64,000 nt of DNA from Lewinellaceae bacterium (GCA_020636435.1 JACJXX010000002.1:1116001-1180000); one strand, 5' to 3'; shown: positions 9,161 to 18,144, numbered from the stretch's first letter. Notes: generated from the sequence alone by a model not told the origin. Made by a program: numbers and translations.

Positions 9161-9562
9161 TTATTTATAGCCACCTGAAATCCACCACTCTTTCCTCTGG
9201 TTCGAGAAAATTTTTCTTACAAATTCTGGATCTTTGCCATAATTCAAAAGGAACCCTAATTCTTTATCAGTAGCTTTCAGGTAATTGAGGAGCTGGTTTT
9301 CATGATCTTCGCAAAGCTCTTTTGAAGCCTTCAACTCCAGGATGACCTTATTCTCAACGATGATGTCGGCGTAGTAATCCCCCACCACTTCTTCTTCGTA
9401 ATGAACCCATATTTTCTTTTGCTGTTCCGCAAAAAGCCCTCGCTTTCTGAACTCGATCATCATAGCATTCTCATAAACCTTTTCGAGAAAGCCATAACCC
9501 AAGGCGTTGTAAACTTTGTAAAAAGACTGGATAATTTCTTTTGAAAGTGCGCTGTGTAACAT
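9161..9562 (-). CDS. GxxExxY family protein
   Basis: Using ATG 9562 gives about 133 residues, the usual length, and starts MLHSALSKEIIQSFYKVYNA directly before the family signature GYGFLEKVYENAM. An upstream ATG-like start at 9619 would add 19 residues. The later KVILELKASKELCEDHENQLLN region keeps the E-x-K pattern of a PD-(D/E)xK-like nuclease fold, and the protein ends near LGFLLNYG, as is normal. These proteins are very common in Bacteroidota and cyanobacteria; their biological role is not established. Confidence 0.88.
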   Translation of the reverse strand: MLHSALSKEIIQSFYKVYNALGYGFLEKVYENAMMIEFRKRGLFAEQQKKIWVHYEEEVVGDYYADIIVENKVILELKASKELCEDHENQLLNYLKATDKELGFLLNYGKDPEFVRKIFSNQRKEWWISGGYK

Positions 9563-9781
9563 GGCATGAAAATTTTGAAAGTGAATAATCAACTCATCTG
9601 GTTGGTTATTTCTCTCCACGCACTGGAATGAGCAAAATATGAAAATGCTCCGTTTGGTGCAACGGCTCTTGAAAAAAAATCAGGCCTTTTCATGGCAGAT
9701 GACTCCCAAATCCGCGAAAATCCCTGCCGGCCATGCTGGCACAGCAGGCAGGCGCGTTCCATCACTCTGCGAACTCCCAAA

Positions 9782-10135
9782 CCCGCGAAAACCCGCCGCA
9801 TCCGCGAAAATCCGCGTCCCATCCCCTGCGAACTCCCAAACCCGCGAAAACCCGCCGCATCCGCGAAAATCCGCGTCCCATCCCCTGCGAACTCCCAAAC
9901 CCGCGAAAACCCGCCCCATCCGCGAAAATCCGCGTCCCATCCCCTGCGAACTCCCAGACCCGCGAAAATCCGCCGCATCCGCGAAAATCCGCGTCCCATC
10001 CCCTGCGAACTCCCAAACCCGCGAAAATCCGCCGCATCCGCGAAAATCCGCGCCCCATCCCCTGCGAACTCCCAGACCCGCGAAAATCCGCCGCATCCGC
10101 GAAAATCCGCGTCCCATCCCCTGCGAACTCCCAAA
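9782..10135. repeat. Minisatellite: six 59-bp tandem repeats
   Basis: Six head-to-tail copies start at 9782, 9841, 9900, 9959, 10018 and 10077, followed by a partial copy to about 10190 and a degenerate one from about 9710. Each unit contains the nested motif CCGCGAAAATCCGC and ends CTGCGAACTCCCA. Copies differ at only a few bases (for example CAAAC/CAGAC and AAAAC/AAAAT). Because 59 is not a multiple of three, long open frames run through the array on both strands with a 59-residue period; these are artefacts of the repeat. No gene is supported between 9620 and 10162. Confidence 0.93.
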
Positions 10136-10162
10136 CCCGCGAAAATCCGCGTTCTATCCGCC

Positions 10163-12229
10163 TCATCCGCGTTCCATCCCCCCCTGCTCCCGCATCCTCA
10201 CCATCGTCAATATCGTCCCGATCGCCACCGTCTCCCCCGTCTCATCATACACATCCACCAGCCATTTGACGACCCCCTTGCGCACATCCTCCTCGTCGCG
10301 CTTCTCCTGGGCGATCTTTTCCTTGCAACTGAACCGCACGCCGATCGTCATGCCGGCGTACACCGGTTTGGTGAAGCGAAACTCCTCGATGCCGTAATTC
10401 AGCAATACCGGCCCTTTGCGGCCGTCGACAAACAAGCCGGCGGCTTTCGACAGGATGTAGTACCCATGAGCCACCCGGCGCTCGAAGATGGTGCCCTCCA
10501 GGGAAGTCGAATCCACGTGCGCATAAAAATGATCGCCGCTCACATTGGCGAAGTTGATGATATCCGCCTCGGTTACGGTATGTTTGGCCGTGATGAGCGT
10601 CTCGCCGATCTCCAGGTCTTCGAAGTGCTGCCGGAAGGGATGGATGTCCTTCTCTTTGTAGCGGGCGCCCGCCTGATAAACATCCGTGACGGCAGTGATA
10701 AAGGTAGGATGGCCCTGAATAGCCGTGCGTTGCAGGTAGTGCTTGACGCCGCGCAGGCCGCCCATCTCTTCGCCTCCGCCGGCCCGGCCCGGGCCGCCGT
10801 GGGTAAGCATGGGCATGGGCGAGCCGTGGCCCGTGCTTTCCTTCGCGCTCAGTTGGTTAAGGATGAGGATGCGGCCGTGGTAGGGCGCCGCGCCCATCAC
10901 GTAATTGCGGGCAATGCGCTCGTTGGCAGTGGCGATGGTGCTTACCAGCGAGCCTTTGCCCATATTGGCCAGCTCGATGGCCTCGCTTATCTTTTTGTAG
11001 GGCAGGATGGTGCTCACCGGGCCGAAAGCTTCGATGTGGTGGGTATTTTGTTTGTTGAAAGGGTCGTCGTTGACTAAAAGGATGGGCGAAAAGAAAGCCC
11101 CCTTATCCTTTTCCGCGCCAGTGACCTCGAAATTGTCCAGGTCGCCGTATACGATCCGGCTCTCGCCTGCCAGTTCCTGTACCCGGCGGCGCACCTCCTC
11201 CACCTGGCTGCGGCTTACCAGCGCGCCCATGCGGACGCCGTCCACGCCGGGGTCGCCGATGGTGGTGTTTTGCAGTTCACGGCTCAGGGCCAACTGCACA
11301 TCCTCCACCATTTCATCGGGAACAATGATGCGGCGGATAGCCGTGCACTTCTGCCCGCACTTGACGGTCATCTCCCGCCGCACTTCCTTGATGAACAGGT
11401 CGAAGGTAGGCTTGCCCGGTTCGGCGTCTTCGCCCAAAACGGCGGCGTTGAGGCTGTCGGCCTCCATGTTGAACGGCACGGCGTTTTCGATGATCTGCGG
11501 GAGGCTCTTGAGCATCCGCCCCGTAGAAGCAGAGCCGGTAAAGGTGACTACATCCTGAGAAGTAACGGATTCGAGAATGCCGTGGCCGCTGCCGCACACC
11601 AATTGCAGCGCTCCTTCCGGCAGTATCCCGGAACCGGCGATGTCCCTAACCATGGCCTCGGTAAGGAAGGAGGTCAGCTCGGAAGGTTTCACGATGGCCG
11701 GCACGCCCGCCAGCAAGTTGACGGACAACTTCTCCAGCATGCCCCAGATGGGGAAGTTGAAGGCATTGATGTGGATGGCAACGCCGTGCTTCGGCACCAT
11801 GATGTGGTGGCCGATGAAGGTGCCTTCTTTCGACAGGTTGACCGGGTCGCCGTCGACGTAAAACGGCTTATCCGGAAATTGCTTGCGCAGGCTGGCGTAG
11901 GCGAATAGCGTGCCGATGCCCCCGTCGATATCGATCCAGCTGTCGCCCTTGGTGGCACCGGTGCGGTAACTTGTCGCATAGTATTTTTTTCGAATATCGT
12001 AGAGGTGCAGGGCCAGTTTTTTGAGCATCAGCCCCCGCTCCCGGAAAGTCATCTGCCGGAGGTTGGGGCCGCCTACCTGGCGGGCGTAGCGCATCATGTC
12101 GGCGTAGTCGAGGCCTTCGCTGCCACAGGTGGCGATCAATTCCCCTGTAATGGCGTCGTATTGGGGGATGCCTTCGCCGTCGTGGGGGGCCCACTGGCCA
12201 AGGATGTAGTTGTGAAGTTTATCAGACAT
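10163..12229 (-). CDS. paaZ: Phenylacetate degradation bifunctional protein PaaZ
   Basis: A 688-residue two-domain enzyme. Residues 1-520 are an aldehyde dehydrogenase, with the cofactor segment VTFTGSASTGRMLKSL and the catalytic cysteine in EMTVKCGQKCTAIRR. Residues 540-680 are a MaoC-like hot-dog hydratase, starting DLEIGETLITAKHTVTEADI, with the catalytic D-x(4)-H pair in NVSGDHFYAHVD. In the known pathway PaaZ opens the oxepin-CoA ring and oxidises the resulting semialdehyde, releasing an open-chain dehydrosuberyl-CoA. The length and domain order match PaaZ well. paaY lies about 6 kb downstream in sequence; the paaABCDE genes are not in the window. Confidence 0.95.
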   Translation of the reverse strand: MSDKLHNYILGQWAPHDGEGIPQYDAITGELIATCGSEGLDYADMMRYARQVGGPNLRQMTFRERGLMLKKLALHLYDIRKKYYATSYRTGATKGDSWIDIDGGIGTLFAYASLRKQFPDKPFYVDGDPVNLSKEGTFIGHHIMVPKHGVAIHINAFNFPIWGMLEKLSVNLLAGVPAIVKPSELTSFLTEAMVRDIAGSGILPEGALQLVCGSGHGILESVTSQDVVTFTGSASTGRMLKSLPQIIENAVPFNMEADSLNAAVLGEDAEPGKPTFDLFIKEVRREMTVKCGQKCTAIRRIIVPDEMVEDVQLALSRELQNTTIGDPGVDGVRMGALVSRSQVEEVRRRVQELAGESRIVYGDLDNFEVTGAEKDKGAFFSPILLVNDDPFNKQNTHHIEAFGPVSTILPYKKISEAIELANMGKGSLVSTIATANERIARNYVMGAAPYHGRILILNQLSAKESTGHGSPMPMLTHGGPGRAGGGEEMGGLRGVKHYLQRTAIQGHPTFITAVTDVYQAGARYKEKDIHPFRQHFEDLEIGETLITAKHTVTEADIINFANVSGDHFYAHVDSTSLEGTIFERRVAHGYYILSKAAGLFVDGRKGPVLLNYGIEEFRFTKPVYAGMTIGVRFSCKEKIAQEKRDEEDVRKGVVKWLVDVYDETGETVAIGTILTMVRMREQGGMERG

Positions 12230-12399
12230 ACTTGGGTTGCGGTTTATTCATTATTCCTTACAGGTTTCGCCCCAAAAGTACGGATAAAGGGCCGCTTTAA
12301 CAAGGTCGGAAAATCTGGTATTTTCACTTTCCGTTTATTTCAAATAACTCATAATTTGCAATCCCTCCCAAATCCGTTAAATTTGGAAAAAAATTATCC

Positions 12400-13155
12400 A
12401 TGTCGTTTTCCGATGAAATGCGCGAGCTGATCAGCAAAGGCAAAACCGAAGCCGCCCTGGACCAAACCGCTCAATGGCTGCAGGGGCGCGACGATGACCT
12501 TTCCAATACCTTGCTGCTCCTGCAAAGCCAGTGGAACCAGAACAAACGGAACGAGCGGATGGGCATTGTGTCCAGTGGCGACCTTAGCATAGCCCGCAAC
12601 CGCATTATTCATGGCCTGCTCTCCATCCTGAGCGATGTGGAAGAGATGGAAAGGAATAACCCGGCTTTAAACCCAATTCCTCCTCCTACCCCTGAAGACA
12701 ACCGCATTAAGGTGTTTATCAGCTATGCCCATAAGGATCGGGAATTTGTGGATAGGCTCAATGTGCACTTAGCTCCTTTGAAACGGGAGGAGATTGACCA
12801 GTGGGACGACTCCATGATCCTGCCTGGCACCACCTGGAATAAAAAGATCGAACGAAGACTTAAAGAAGCCAATATCATATTGCTGATGATCAGCCCGGAT
12901 TTTATCAATTCGGAATTTATTTACGAAAGCGAACTGCCTATTGCACTACAGCGGCATCGGGAAGGAGCTGCCACTGTCATTCCGGTTATCCTCCGGCCTA
13001 GTCTTTGGGACAAAGAGGAGTTTGCAGGCATCCAAGCGTTACCTCAAGGCGCTCACCCTATTTCACTTTGGCCGAATGAAGACGAAGCTTTCTTGGATGT
13101 GGCTAAAGGACTGCGGCAAGTGGTGAATACAATTAGGAACAATCAGGAAAGTTAG
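12400..13155 (+). CDS. EAD-TIR two-domain protein (likely conflict/defence effector)
   Basis: 251 residues. Residues 1-88 form a small helical domain (MSFSDEMRELISKGKTEAAL, later GDLSIARNRIIHGLLSIL) that resembles an effector-associated domain of the EAD11 type. A proline-rich linker (NPIPPPTPEDN) leads to a TIR domain at 103-245, starting IKVFISYAHKDREFVDRL. The segment SPDFINSEFIYESELPIAL places Glu178 where NAD-hydrolysing TIR domains carry their catalytic glutamate. Family knowledge: EADs tether effectors to signalling partners that carry the same EAD, and bacterial TIRs deplete NAD in abortive infection. No partner with a matching EAD is adjacent, so this is either a stand-alone component or works in trans. 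Function is inferred. Confidence 0.8.
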   Translation: MSFSDEMRELISKGKTEAALDQTAQWLQGRDDDLSNTLLLLQSQWNQNKRNERMGIVSSGDLSIARNRIIHGLLSILSDVEEMERNNPALNPIPPPTPEDNRIKVFISYAHKDREFVDRLNVHLAPLKREEIDQWDDSMILPGTTWNKKIERRLKEANIILLMISPDFINSEFIYESELPIALQRHREGAATVIPVILRPSLWDKEEFAGIQALPQGAHPISLWPNEDEAFLDVAKGLRQVVNTIRNNQES

Positions 13156-13260
13156 TGTCTATTCTCCGGACCCTTTGCTTTCTTTTGCAATCCCAGAGAA
13201 TGGCATCTCCACATCTTATTGCAAATTTGCCAGAGTACTGTACTGTAAATATCTCCATTT

Positions 13261-14388
13261 TCATTCTCCCAACATCGCCCTATTTCCTTCTTCTGCCAAA
13301 TTATACCCCCCTTCCCTAACCCTCCGCGCCGCCGCCCCCTCCGCATCCAGCGCCGGATTCGTATGATTGAAATGAATAAAGCGCACCTTCGCCCGCTCCT
13401 CCGCCGGCAAGCTGCCGAACAGGGACAGGCTCTCCTCGATAAAGGGATGCGGTATCTCGCTCATATCCCGGCCGGGAATCTCGCCGTTGGCGAAGAAGGT
13501 GCCATCCAGGAAGGCAACATCCACCTGCCGGATGAGTTCCCGGATGTCCCGCTCCCACAACTGCCATTTGTCGATATCCGGAATATAGAGGGCTTTCCGG
13601 GCCGGGCCTTCGATGAGGAAACCTACCGTTTCGGAGTATTCGTCGCGGTGCGGTACCAGGAAAGGGGTGATATGGAGAGTGGGCGAGAGGGTGAGGGTGC
13701 TGTCGGCGGACAGGGTCCGGAGTTCGATGTTGCGGAGCTGTACGAGCTGTTCCCAGGGGCCGTTGTTTTCCAGGAAGGCCCGCATCCGCGGCATGGCATA
13801 AACCGGTACGGCCTTTGCCCCCATCGCCTCCCGCCCCAGGTGCATCAGGCCGGTGTAGTGGCCCATGTGGGCGTGGGTGAGCAGGATGCCAGACAGTTGC
13901 CCATAGGGTTCCATCTCGTGCAGTTGCTCCCGGAAATCGGGCGTGGCGTCGATGAGCCAGAAGCGGCCGGCGGCGGGGTCGGCCAGGGCCAGGCAGCTGG
14001 CTTTGCGAGGCGGCAACTCCCCTTCCCAGGCCTTCCGGCAGCAGTCTTTCCGGCAATCCGCCTGCGGGTAGCCGGCGTCCTGCGCGATGCCCAGGACGAG
14101 GAGGAAAGGGGCGTTATCTTGCCCCTGGAGGGAAGAAACAGACAGAAACAAAAATAATAGGAGGGTTACCCATCTGACGCTGGTCAGAGATTGCCAGGGA
14201 GGTGTACGATGTGTACGGACCCGGCGGCTTCGGCGTGAACTCAGTCGAACGCTGGCATGGGCTGTGTACGATGTACGAGGATAACCAAGGCCGGGCCTGC
14301 AGTTGTTCAACCCTAGAATGGTAGCCAGAAGGAGGCTTAAGGAATGGCGAAAGAATAAAATAACCAATTGATGCGATTCTTTTGCCAC
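13261..14388 (-). CDS. PqqB-like MBL-fold hydrolase with an in-frame mobile-element insertion in its signal peptide
   Basis: The conserved part (from FLLVLGIAQDAGYPQADC, with metal motif LLTHAHMGHYTGL) is a metallo-beta-lactamase-fold protein of the PqqB-like group. It is normally exported, here after a hydrophobic segment ending SSLQGQ. There is no ATG in front of that segment. Reading continues through a family 1 element (14164-14326) to a GTG at 14388. Element plus 8-bp duplication is 171 bp, or 57 codons, so the frame survives. Removing it restores a plausible leader, LFFRHSLS followed by LLLFLFLSV. Whether the interrupted gene still makes an exported protein is doubtful. The substrate is unknown, and no other PQQ genes are nearby. 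Confidence 0.72.
   Translation of the reverse strand: MAKESHQLVILFFRHSLSLLLATILGLNNCRPGLGYPRTSYTAHASVRLSSRRSRRVRTHRTPPWQSLTSVRWVTLLLFLFLSVSSLQGQDNAPFLLVLGIAQDAGYPQADCRKDCCRKAWEGELPPRKASCLALADPAAGRFWLIDATPDFREQLHEMEPYGQLSGILLTHAHMGHYTGLMHLGREAMGAKAVPVYAMPRMRAFLENNGPWEQLVQLRNIELRTLSADSTLTLSPTLHITPFLVPHRDEYSETVGFLIEGPARKALYIPDIDKWQLWERDIRELIRQVDVAFLDGTFFANGEIPGRDMSEIPHPFIEESLSLFGSLPAEERAKVRFIHFNHTNPALDAEGAAARRVREGGYNLAEEGNRAMLGE
14164..14326. mobile_element. Family 1 short TIR element, copy A (diverged)
   Basis: 163 bp with imperfect terminal inverted repeats, GGTTACCCATCTGACG at the left and the complement of CCCTAGAATGGTAGCC at the right. Inside it carries two GTGTACGATGTACG-type motifs as in the other copies at 18145 and 57824, plus an extra segment containing CTCAGTCGAACGCT, which also recurs at 23,170-23,220. 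Flanks AATAGGAG and AGAAGGAG agree at 6 of 8 bases, consistent with an old 8-bp target duplication. It interrupts the start of the PqqB-like gene. Confidence 0.65.
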
Positions 14389-14403
14389 AATTTAGTGATT
14401 TTG

Positions 14404-14576
14404 GCAACTATTCAGCATAAGGCTATGGATACCCCTGGCGCGAAATTTTGTAGCCTTTTTCTGTCGGAACCCCTTCTCATTCCCCTTGTGCCGAAGGCAT
14501 CGCTTTGCGAGAAGGGGAAGGTTGGCTTACAAAATTTCGGACCAGGAGTCAAATCATCATGATGCTGAATAGTTGC
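14404..14576. repeat. Nested palindromic element, 173 bp
   Basis: Three concentric inverted repeats: GCAACTATTCAGCA (14404-14417) with its exact complement at 14563-14576, CGAAATTTTGTAGCC (14441-14455) with GGCTTACAAAATTTCG (14524-14539), and CCCCTTCTC with GAGAAGGGG near the centre. It lies between the divergent PqqB-like and barrel genes and carries no gene. It may be a MITE-like relic or a strong bidirectional hairpin. Confidence 0.6.
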
Positions 14577-14679
14577 AATTTGGGATAAAATAGGCGCCCA
14601 CCCGGATCTCTCAATTTGTCAAAGGAGGCAGAAAATTATTATTGCCTTGCCAACGTTTAACCCCAAAACGATTCACGTG

Positions 14680-15162
14680 ATGAACAAAACATTACCAACC
14701 TTTGCCGGCGCCCTGTTCGCCGCGCTGTTATTTTTCACGATCCCTTTTAACGTACAAGCCCAGCGCCCCGGCGGCGTAGGCCTCGGCGTACAACTGGGCG
14801 ACCCCAGCGGCCTGTCCCTCAACTTGCCTACCGGCGGCCGCGCCTCGGTCGACCTGCTGGCCGCCTGGGACCTCGACAACTTCTTTTTCATCAACGGCCA
14901 CGCCCTGTTTATGCAGCCGCTGAACAGCGCGCCCCATTTCGGGGTCTTCTACGGCCCGGGGCTCTTCATCGGCGTACGCGACCGGGAAAACCGGCGCTGG
15001 GATTTTGACGGCCAGGTCTACGCCGGCGCCAGCGGCACCATCGGCCTCAATTATTTCATCGACCAGTTTGAAATATACCTCCGGGCAACCCTCCGCCTGC
15101 AGCTCATCGACAAGACCGACGGCAGCGCCGGAGGAGGGTTGGGGCTGCGGTATTACTTTTGA
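14680..15162 (+). CDS. Small outer-membrane beta-barrel protein
   Basis: 160 residues from ATG 14680, chosen because it opens the signal peptide (MNKTLPTFAGALFAALLFF to VQAQ); a TTG further upstream has no such leader. The mature chain is glycine- and aromatic-rich with short alternating strands (GVGLGVQLGDPSGLSLN, YGPGLFIGVRD) and ends in an aromatic strand, LRYYF, as barrel proteins do. It has the size of small 8-stranded barrels. No function can be assigned. A family 2 mobile element begins 25 bases after the stop. Confidence 0.72.
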   Translation: MNKTLPTFAGALFAALLFFTIPFNVQAQRPGGVGLGVQLGDPSGLSLNLPTGGRASVDLLAAWDLDNFFFINGHALFMQPLNSAPHFGVFYGPGLFIGVRDRENRRWDFDGQVYAGASGTIGLNYFIDQFEIYLRATLRLQLIDKTDGSAGGGLGLRYYF

Positions 15163-15187
15163 ATTTGCCTGAAACCCCTGGACTTAG

Positions 15188-15343
15188 GGGCCGGAGAAAA
15201 ATAAGTTCCCTATTTCAGGCGAGTTATTTTTTCGCCAGACAAGGCGGGAGGAAGGAGCATAGTGGTGCTAAGTGACTGACCGACCAACGCAGTATGGCGG
15301 AAAAAGAACCGCATCAAATGGGGAAGTTATTATTCTCCGGGCC
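15188..15343 (+). mobile_element. Family 2 short palindromic element, copy 1
   Basis: 156 bp flanked by the perfect 5-bp duplication CTTAG (15183-15187 and 15344-15348). Its ends pair with each other over about 40 bases (GGGCCGGAGAAAAATAA against the complement of TTATTATTCTCCGGGCC). The core carries CGCCAGACAAGGCGGGAGGA and CAACGCAGTATGGCG, shared with copies at 18260, 45344 and 56242. There is no coding capacity. Confidence 0.82.
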
Positions 15344-15374
15344 CTTAGGACAATCTGACGTTGAAACCTCTCCC

Positions 15375-16811
15375 CTACCGTACTACAAAGCGCTCCTGCC
15401 CCAGCAACTGGCCATTGCCGCCGCTGAGGCGCAGTTGATAAACGCCCGCAGGCAGAGCACCGACGTCTAGCTGTCCCTGCTGTAGGCCAGGCAGGCCCTC
15501 CAGGCGCCATTGTTTCACCTGGCGCCCATCGACAGAAAAGGCCTGCATTTGCAGTTGGGGTTCTGTACGGGTTAAATTCAGCTGCCAGTTCAGAACGCCT
15601 GCTGTTAGGGTAGGATATGCCTTAAAGCCAGAATCCGGTGCGGTTTCGCCGGCACTGTTTGTCACCGCCGTATTTTCGAAGAAAGAGAAATGAACCTCAT
15701 CCGCCCCCGGCTCGCTGTAGTAATAGCTGGCTGTAAAAAGATCCAGGTCGCCATCATCGTCGATATCAACGAGCGTAGGGACCGTCAGATAGGCCTCCTC
15801 CGGAAAGCTGATGCCAAATGGATTGACAAGGGGAGCGGCAAATTCAGGAGCTTCCGGAGAGCCGGTATTCTCGAAATACTCGATAACCGCCTCCAGGCCG
15901 GATATTGTGCCTCCGCCGGATATCAGGTCTATGTCCCCGTCCATATCCAGGTCGGCAAGGGCATGAATGATGACGTATAGATTGAAGTTGGACAACCCAA
16001 AAGGGCCATCCACCACCCCACTGAACTGCGGGTCAGTGGCGCTGCCGGTATTCTCCTGATATTGAAACGCTATCCTCTCCGTCTCGTAGTCGTAATTCGT
16101 GCCCAGCAGGTCAAAGTCGCCATCATTATCCAGGTCGGCGAAAACGGGAACCATCTGATAGTTAGAAGGCCGGAGGCCAAAGGGATTGGTCTGCTCAGGG
16201 GCAAAGGCCGGGCTCTCAGCCGTACCCTCATTTTCATAGAACATCAATGCGCCCAGGTATTCACCCCCATAACCATAGGTACCCGCAAAGAGGTCGAGGT
16301 CGCCATCATCGTCGATGTCTACAAAGTGCGAGGTAGTGAGAGAATTACTGGTGGCCAGGCCGAAGGGGTTGAATACAGGATTGCCGAAGGCAGGCGCCTG
16401 TGCCGTCCCCACATTTTCATAATACACGAAATTCGGCACGCTTTCTGAATACTGTATCGTCAGCAAATCCTGGTCGCCGTCATTATCCAGATCAGCAAAG
16501 GCCGTCAGGGGCAATCTGTCGAAGCTCAGCCCAAATGGATCGGCAACAGGAGCAGCAAATTGCTGGGCCTGTGCCGCGCCTCCCCCCAACCCCAACAGGA
16601 GCGCTGCGGACGCCAGGATACGCCGAAGGCGCTTCTGTGAAAAAACGGCGGACAAGCGCCGGTAAAAGGCCATTAGCTTGTCTGCCAGTTGTTGCTGCTG
16701 CTGCGCCGACAGCTTTTGAAACTCACCTTGCTCCAGCAGGCGCTGCACCTTTCCGGCCAACGCCACAAAGCGGCGGTAAGTGTTGGAAACAGGTAAAGGA
16801 TGGTATTTCAT
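15375..16811 (-). CDS. FG-GAP/VCBS repeat protein with T9SS type A sorting domain
   Basis: 478 residues. An unusually long, positively charged N-terminus (to about residue 65) precedes the hydrophobic export segment ILASAALLLGLGGGAAQAQ. Five to six repeats follow, each carrying a calcium-type loop such as DLDNDGDQDLL, DIDDDGDLDLF or DLDMDGDIDLI, typical of FG-GAP/VCBS beta-propellers. The last 80 residues (from YPTLTAGVLNWQL to LPAGVYQLRLSGGNGQLLGQ) form a type A type IX secretion C-terminal domain, so the protein is probably displayed on the cell surface or secreted. The role may be adhesion or binding; no enzyme motif is seen. Confidence 0.87.
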   Translation of the reverse strand: MKYHPLPVSNTYRRFVALAGKVQRLLEQGEFQKLSAQQQQQLADKLMAFYRRLSAVFSQKRLRRILASAALLLGLGGGAAQAQQFAAPVADPFGLSFDRLPLTAFADLDNDGDQDLLTIQYSESVPNFVYYENVGTAQAPAFGNPVFNPFGLATSNSLTTSHFVDIDDDGDLDLFAGTYGYGGEYLGALMFYENEGTAESPAFAPEQTNPFGLRPSNYQMVPVFADLDNDGDFDLLGTNYDYETERIAFQYQENTGSATDPQFSGVVDGPFGLSNFNLYVIIHALADLDMDGDIDLISGGGTISGLEAVIEYFENTGSPEAPEFAAPLVNPFGISFPEEAYLTVPTLVDIDDDGDLDLFTASYYYSEPGADEVHFSFFENTAVTNSAGETAPDSGFKAYPTLTAGVLNWQLNLTRTEPQLQMQAFSVDGRQVKQWRLEGLPGLQQGQLDVGALPAGVYQLRLSGGNGQLLGQERFVVR

Positions 16812-16836
16812 ACACTCAATTTTTAGAGATGAACGA

Positions 16837-17922
16837 TTATTGTTTTGTTTTCGGATTAGCCCAATAGGTAGCTTCCGGGGTAGACAGGCCCAGCCGGTGC
16901 TGGGCTTCGTAAGGATTCAGGATATTGGGCCGCCGCAGGCCGGGCAGCGCCCGCACGTCGTAAATCTCGTCGACGGAAGCCTGGTAGCGGATGATGCCGC
17001 TCAGGGCGCCGGTGGGCAGGTGCACTACGGCGATGCCCGCCTGTTGTGCGCGGTGGGCGAAGGGCAGTTTGGCAAAAGTAGAAGAATTTTGCCGCAGGCG
17101 GGACAGCCCGATGAAAACGTAGTCTTCACATCGGCACAGGCCCCGCGCGAAACCGTCGAGCCGGCAAACGGTTTCTGCTTTTCCGTTATCGGTATCTACT
17201 TTCACCAGGTCGCCGGTGGCGGAAAGCAGTACGAAAAGGCCGCCGTCGTAGAGGCGGGGAGAATGCGGCATGGGCAACCCTCGGGCGATAATCTCGTTGG
17301 AGTGAATATCTATCAGCACACCGGTTTCAGTGATTTTTTCCCGCCAGCTCTGCCTGCTGTCGCCGGTATTAAAAGCAGTGGCAAACTTAGGGCGCCTCTC
17401 CGCCATAGCCATGCCGTTGAGGTGGCACCGGTCTTCGTGCACCAGCTTGCTGATGAAGGGCGGCTTCCAGGCTGGAGTGAAGCTGTAATTGTCATCGATT
17501 CGGCAGATGCAGGAAAAAGAGGTATTAACGGCGTAGAGGCCGTCGGCGCCCCATTCCAGATCGTGGATATCGACCTGCCCGGTATAGTAGGTAGCGCGGG
17601 GCATAAACAGCGCGTCGTAAGTCGCCGGCTTTTTCGGATAGTGCAGCGCCAGTTCCGGCGAATTGCTCAAGACGATCGCCTCATCGAGCGTAGCGATGGC
17701 CATTCTGGCGCCCTCCAGGGCAATACCCATGGGCTTGCGGAACGTGCGGGGCAGCTGAACAAGCCGTTCCCCATCGACTGAACTGAGCAAAACTACTTTG
17801 CCGGCCTGGTAAGTGCTCAGCGCCAGCGTGCATTTCAACTGCTGCAACAACTCGGGGATGTTGGGAGAATAGGTGCAGCTGAACGGCGCCGGGGCTGGCG
17901 TTTGGGGTTGTTTTTCACTCAT
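16837..17922 (-). CDS. TIGR03032 family protein
   Basis: 361 residues with no signal peptide. The family pattern is clear: LALSTYQAGKVVLLSS near the N-terminus, RPMGIAL-like FRKPMGIALEGARMAIAT, then VDIHDLEWGADGLYAVNTSF and the glycine-rich propeller strands HSPRLYDGGLFVLLSATGDL. The length fits TIGR03032, a beta-propeller-like family of unknown function that often sits near tetratricopeptide or sulfotransferase-type genes. Here it lies upstream of the FG-GAP gene on the same strand, with a 26-base gap, so the two may be co-transcribed. Confidence 0.85.
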   Translation of the reverse strand: MSEKQPQTPAPAPFSCTYSPNIPELLQQLKCTLALSTYQAGKVVLLSSVDGERLVQLPRTFRKPMGIALEGARMAIATLDEAIVLSNSPELALHYPKKPATYDALFMPRATYYTGQVDIHDLEWGADGLYAVNTSFSCICRIDDNYSFTPAWKPPFISKLVHEDRCHLNGMAMAERRPKFATAFNTGDSRQSWREKITETGVLIDIHSNEIIARGLPMPHSPRLYDGGLFVLLSATGDLVKVDTDNGKAETVCRLDGFARGLCRCEDYVFIGLSRLRQNSSTFAKLPFAHRAQQAGIAVVHLPTGALSGIIRYQASVDEIYDVRALPGLRRPNILNPYEAQHRLGLSTPEATYWANPKTKQ

Positions 17923-18144
17923 GTCAGAGGGTTTAGCAAACCACCTATTGATACCATATAGGAATATTATTCGGCCAAATATTGAGAAAATTTATTTAAA
18001 AAACAAATCATCCAAATCTGGCAGAAGATAAATGGGCGCCATTTTGTGCAGCCGGGCTACCCCTCCAACCAAAACCGGAGTTGCTCCACAGGATGGAACA
18101 ACTCCGGTTAATCAGGTTTTGATGAGCAGATTAAGGCTAACCCA

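Noticed and set aside
9782..10135. A CRISPR array
   Set aside because: The units are head-to-tail with no unique spacers, 59 bp each, and no cas genes are nearby.
9589..10397. Several long open frames on both strands with PRKS/GFSRM-like repeats
   Set aside because: They are the 59-bp tandem repeat read in different frames; the period of 59 codons and the lack of start signals show they are artefacts.
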